From positions 1,199,501 to 1,263,500 of the forward strand of contig NZ_CP030117.1 of the NCBI RefSeq assembly GCF_001039275.2: a stretch of 64,000 nucleotides of DNA, given 5' to 3'. Of the stretch, positions 60,965 to 64,000 are shown piece after piece. The notes below the pieces were generated by a model. The model did not search any database. It was not told the origin of the DNA and saw only the letters and a list, made by a program, of their open reading frames with translations. Position numbers and translations under genes: made by a program. Origin of the DNA: Brevibacillus brevis (GTDB lineage Bacteria > Bacillota > Bacilli > Brevibacillales > Brevibacillaceae). Numbering within the stretch: position 1 is the stretch's first letter; every line of letters starts with the position of its first letter.

Positions 60965-61219
60965 TTTTTATTCTCCTTTAGAAATACTCAGTATGTAAGA
61001 GTTCCTATGTGAAACAAGCTTACTTTTTTACAAAATAAAAAGGATTATACACGCAAGGCCCAAACAAATCAGTCATCGCATGAAAGAGCATTGAACTGGT
61101 TTGTTTATTTTTTCCTGTAGACCCGAATTTTACCGCTGTTATAAAAATACCTTCAATAATATGATTATCACGATTACAAAATCATCATGGTACCCGGTCT
61201 GGGTGGGGGTAGGAGAGCA

Positions 61220-61738
61220 ATGGGCTTGGCGTTTGTTTTGATCATCATCGGGATCAACATTTTGTACGTTTCATTTTTTACGCTGCGACTACTGATGGTG
61301 ATCAAGGGCTATCGGGTGTTGGCATCCCTAGTGGCGATGGTGGAAGTATTCGTGTACTTAAAAGGGTTGGAGATTGTACTGGACAACCTGGACAATCCGA
61401 TCAATCTCGCAGCCTATTGTATCGGTTGGGGAATGGGTGTATTCATCGGGAGCAAGATCGAGGAGTATTTGGCCTTGGGCTATGTCACACTGCAAGTCGT
61501 TGTGGATTCCGTTGACTTGGAGGTTCCTGCGAAGCTGCGTGAACACGGCTTTGGCGTTACTTCCTGGGTAGCAGAGGGACGCGACGGACATCGACTCATG
61601 ATGCAAGTGTTGACGAAGCGCAGCAACGAGAAAAAGCTGTGGAACCTCATTCATGAGATCGCACCAAAAGCATTCGTGATCTCTTTTGAGCCGAAACATT
61701 TGAAGGGCGGCTTCTGGGTGAACCGCTTGCGGGGATAA
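61220..61738 (+). CDS. DUF2179/UPF0316 membrane protein (YebE-like)
   Basis: 172 residues: three N-terminal transmembrane helices (DUF5698) followed by a DUF2179 domain ending in ISFEPKHLKGGFWVNRLRG, the typical YebE/UPF0316 tail. TAGGAG before the ATG at 61220 fixes the start. The DUF2179 domain has been suggested to bind small ligands such as cyclic nucleotides; function unknown. Own terminator. Confidence 0.88.
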   Translation: MGLAFVLIIIGINILYVSFFTLRLLMVIKGYRVLASLVAMVEVFVYLKGLEIVLDNLDNPINLAAYCIGWGMGVFIGSKIEEYLALGYVTLQVVVDSVDLEVPAKLREHGFGVTSWVAEGRDGHRLMMQVLTKRSNEKKLWNLIHEIAPKAFVISFEPKHLKGGFWVNRLRG

Positions 61739-61757
61739 TCTCTTCTGACGACAACAA

Positions 61758-61809
61758 AAAAGCAGCCAGTCCTCTTTTGCGAAGACAAAGCAAGAGAGGG
61801 CTGGCTTTT
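61758..61809. terminator. Bidirectional terminator between DUF2179 and anti-sigma genes
   Basis: AGCCAG-CCTCTTTTGC / GCAAGAGAGG-CTGGCT long stem, A-run on the left and TTTT on the right. Confidence 0.88.
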
Positions 61810-61816
61810 CGTATTG

Positions 61817-62803
61817 TTATTGCTGGCTTGCTTGTGCAGCCTGGAGCAGCATTTCTTTAGAAACGGTTGGCGAATCGGTAGCTACCCGATACATAATCGG
61901 TTGCTCTCCATCTTGATCCAACCAAGACAGCTCTTGATACTGACCGGATTCGCTAAACAAGAACTGGTCGTTTTTCGTGTAATGCGCTTTTTTTCCGCTG
62001 ACAGTTACTGCGTCGTATTTCGTTGTTTCTGGCGTGCTCAATTGTACATCTAGCTGTTCTTTCGGGAATTTCTCTACCGTGACAAAGATACGTTCTTTTT
62101 GCTCGTTCTCATACAGGCTCGTATACGCCTCGATAGGAGAAGTTGCTTGTGGAACGACTTTCCATACGACTTTTTTACCTGTTTCCTTGCTTTCTTCTTG
62201 AAGCTCATGCAGCCACTGCTGTCCTTCTTGGCCCATCATGACACCGTAGGGGGTACCTTGTTTACCCTCAAGGAATAAAAAGCTGTCAGGAAGCTCGTGT
62301 GGCAAGGCATGTGAGAGAGAAGCTTCTTCACTGAGGACGGTGGTCCATGCTTTCCAATCTTTCACGACATCCGGCTTTTCTATGCCGATCATGGGGTTTT
62401 GTTGAAAGAGAGGGTGTTTCTCTTTTTCCAGCGCTGCGAAATAGACGAAGGCGGTCTCGCCTGTTGCCAGTTTGTTCTCTACGTTTGCCAATTCCAGTCG
62501 TATTTCTTTAGGCGTGATTTGCGTCAATGTAAAATCCTTCCCTGCTTGAACCTCCATACGGACAGAGCCTTCATCAATTTTGTACAACAAGCTGTGTGTG
62601 GCATAGCCAAAACCAGTCGTGAGGGCGAATGCTGCTGCAACATGTACCAGCTTTGGACGAAAGCGCATGCCTTTATGCAAACGCCATTTGCCAGCCAACT
62701 CACTTTTGGCAATTCGTTCGATTTTGCTGTCCAGTGAAGGATTAATGTGTAGCCACCCTGCTGCCTGTTCATACTCTTGTCTCAACTTTTTCTCAATGAA
62801 CAT
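61817..62803 (-). CDS. Putative membrane-anchored anti-sigma factor
   Basis: 328 residues. Cytoplasmic N-terminus of about 60 residues, one transmembrane helix (about 54-73, LVHVAAAFALTTGFGYATHSLL) and a large external domain. This is the type II topology of ECF anti-sigma factors. It starts inside the end of the ECF sigma gene (11-bp overlap), with GAGGAGG nine bases before the ATG at 62803, so coupling is strong. The external domain has no family I can name; it presumably senses envelope stress. Confidence 0.8.
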   Translation of the reverse strand: MFIEKKLRQEYEQAAGWLHINPSLDSKIERIAKSELAGKWRLHKGMRFRPKLVHVAAAFALTTGFGYATHSLLYKIDEGSVRMEVQAGKDFTLTQITPKEIRLELANVENKLATGETAFVYFAALEKEKHPLFQQNPMIGIEKPDVVKDWKAWTTVLSEEASLSHALPHELPDSFLFLEGKQGTPYGVMMGQEGQQWLHELQEESKETGKKVVWKVVPQATSPIEAYTSLYENEQKERIFVTVEKFPKEQLDVQLSTPETTKYDAVTVSGKKAHYTKNDQFLFSESGQYQELSWLDQDGEQPIMYRVATDSPTVSKEMLLQAAQASQQ

Positions 62804-63371
62804 GAAAAGATGCCTCCTCACGATTGATTCGTTGCTCAAAATGCTCTCTCAACTTTTTCATCGCCAAGTGATGTCTCGATTTCACCGTTCCAAGCGGGAT
62901 TTGAAGAATTGCGGCAATTTCCTCCAAGGAACAGTTTTGATAGTAACGCAGTACAACGATTTCCTTGAGCTTGAAGGATAATTTCTCTACGGCGGGAATG
63001 ACCTCCAGCTCATCACTGATAGCCCCCAGCTTATCCTCCATCCCTGCGACAGGTGCTTCGTAGCCTTTTTCCTTTACCCGCTCCAGCAGGCGGAATCTTC
63101 GCCAGATGCTTCGATTCCAGTTGCGAACCTGCCGCACAATCAATCCGTTGAACCATGGGATAAAGGGCTGCTCCATAGCGTACCTGTCGATGCTTCGAAT
63201 CAACTCTACGTACACTTCACTCATCATGTCGTCTACATCCTGTTTGTGCGGCGCCAGAAAATAGATCAGGTTGTAGGCGTACGTACGAGTTGCTCGATAA
63301 ACTTCTTGAAAAGCTTCTTCCTCTCCTTGGCGCATCCGGATGAGCCAAGGCTTTACATGTTCCTCTTTCAT
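62793..63371 (-). CDS. ECF-type RNA polymerase sigma factor
   Basis: 192 residues with sigma region 2 (MMSEVYVELIRSIDRYAM) and region 4 (LSFKLKEIVVLRYYQNCSLEEIAAILQIPLGTVKSRHHLA). The linker is normal. TGGAGG precedes the ATG. It overlaps the downstream anti-sigma gene, the standard ECF layout. TGAACC on the minus strand upstream could be an autoregulated -35, but no clear -10 was found. Confidence 0.93.
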   Translation of the reverse strand: MKEEHVKPWLIRMRQGEEEAFQEVYRATRTYAYNLIYFLAPHKQDVDDMMSEVYVELIRSIDRYAMEQPFIPWFNGLIVRQVRNWNRSIWRRFRLLERVKEKGYEAPVAGMEDKLGAISDELEVIPAVEKLSFKLKEIVVLRYYQNCSLEEIAAILQIPLGTVKSRHHLAMKKLREHFEQRINREEASFHVH

Positions 63372-63557
63372 AGGCCGGCCTCCATTCAGGTCTTACATGA
63401 TATATTGGCTCTCATTTGCCTGGTAGGTTCACTTCGTTTTTTTATTGTGTTTTATTAGAAAATTGTAAACAGAAAAACTTTTCTTTGTCTTTTTCAGTAG
63501 TTTTGAGTAGTTCGACATTAGTATACAAAATAAGACATAGAGCAAGGGGGAATCTGG

Positions 63558-64000
63558 TTGATCAGTTTTCATCAAGTAAATAAACATTACGGAAGTTTTC
63601 ATGTCCTCAAGAACGTCAACCTGCATATCAACCAGGGAGAAGTCGTCGTGGTCATTGGCCCGTCAGGATCGGGTAAAAGCACGATGGTTCGCTGCATCAA
63701 CAGATTGGAAACGGTTACAAGTGGAGAACTAGTGGTAGACGGGGTGAAAGTGAACGATAAAAACACCGATATCAACAAGCTGCGTCGGGACATCGGCATG
63801 GTGTTCCAGCACTTCAATCTATACCCGCACAAGACCGTATTGCAAAACATTACGCTGGCACCAACCAAGGTACTCGGTGTATCGCAGAAGGAAGCTGAAG
63901 AAACCGCTCTCTACTATTTGGAAAAGGTAGGGATTCCGGAAAAGGCAGAAATGTTCCCAACGCAACTATCTGGCGGTCAACAGCAACGCGTAGCGATCGC
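63558..64000 (+). CDS. Amino-acid ABC transporter ATP-binding protein, 5' part
   Basis: First 147 codons only; the gene runs off the window. GlnQ/ArtM-type ATPase: Walker A GPSGSGKSTMVR near residue 35, Q-loop VFQHFNLYPHKT near residue 87, and the ABC signature LSGGQQQRVAI at the window end. It energises uptake of a polar amino acid; the binding protein and permease should lie just downstream. The start is TTG, eight bases after AAGGGGG. Confidence 0.92.
   Translation, partial: MISFHQVNKHYGSFHVLKNVNLHINQGEVVVVIGPSGSGKSTMVRCINRLETVTSGELVVDGVKVNDKNTDINKLRRDIGMVFQHFNLYPHKTVLQNITLAPTKVLGVSQKEAEETALYYLEKVGIPEKAEMFPTQLSGGQQQRVAI

Overview
The window reads as chromosomal DNA of a spore-forming, low-to-mid GC Firmicute, most likely Brevibacillus or a close Paenibacillaceae relative. 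This is inferred from spoVR, HelD, strong AGGAGG-type ribosome sites with ATG/GTG/TTG starts, an aa3-type quinol oxidase operon, a SigD-type promoter and cre (CcpA) boxes. I saw no rRNA, tRNA, CRISPR array, transposase or phage module. Coding density is high and most transcription units end in clear hairpin + T-tract terminators.

Layout. 0-4.2 kb: molybdopterin oxidoreductase (YdeP type) with moeA and mobB. 4.2-9 kb: DUF2199 protein, a flavin-reductase-like (PNPOx) gene convergent with a MocR regulator, flavohaemoglobin hmp behind an FNR-type box, and a small Crp/Fnr regulator. 9-17.3 kb: MBL-fold hydrolase, PepF peptidase, YdjM-like membrane hydrolase, ArsR/MFS pair, then a long leader (promoter, 7-codon ORF, three-way-junction RNA, two terminators) before a BpsA/DUF43-like gene and doxX. 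17.3-31 kb: helD with a divergent small-RNA candidate, arylamine N-acetyltransferase, a 168-bp inverted-repeat element, spoVR, two SDRs, a hydroxyacyl-CoA dehydrogenase, a chemoreceptor with a SigD promoter, and several small proteins. 31-42.5 kb: terC-lysR, an AbrB-type membrane protein, a tripartite tricarboxylate transporter (tctCBA) with cre boxes, a methyltransferase, lrp/EamA pair, and a DcuSR/CitAB-type two-component system that also has cre boxes and is the obvious candidate regulator of tctCBA. 42.5-47.3 kb: small membrane protein and the qoxABCD quinol oxidase with a long regulatory leader.

47.3-56 kb is the most accessory part: an AT-rich secreted YpjP-like protein with an unknown partner, a half-size FAD protein, then a beta-lactam locus: blaR1, blaI, three BlaI-type operators, a lipoprotein class A beta-lactamase, an FHA-winged-helix regulator, and a subclass-B1-like metallo-beta-lactamase that lacks a signal peptide and overlaps the regulator gene. 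56-64 kb: DHA2 drug exporter with PadR, DUF3817 protein, ADP-ribosylglycohydrolase, spore-type DUF3231 and DUF2512 proteins, a DUF2179 protein, an ECF sigma/anti-sigma pair and the 5' part of an amino-acid ABC transporter ATPase.

The strongest candidates for something undescribed are the uORF/structured-RNA leader at 15.4-15.7 kb ahead of the BpsA-like gene, and the bla-FHA-MBL arrangement at 50.5-55.3 kb. All functional calls rest on motif and family recognition by eye; no database search was run.
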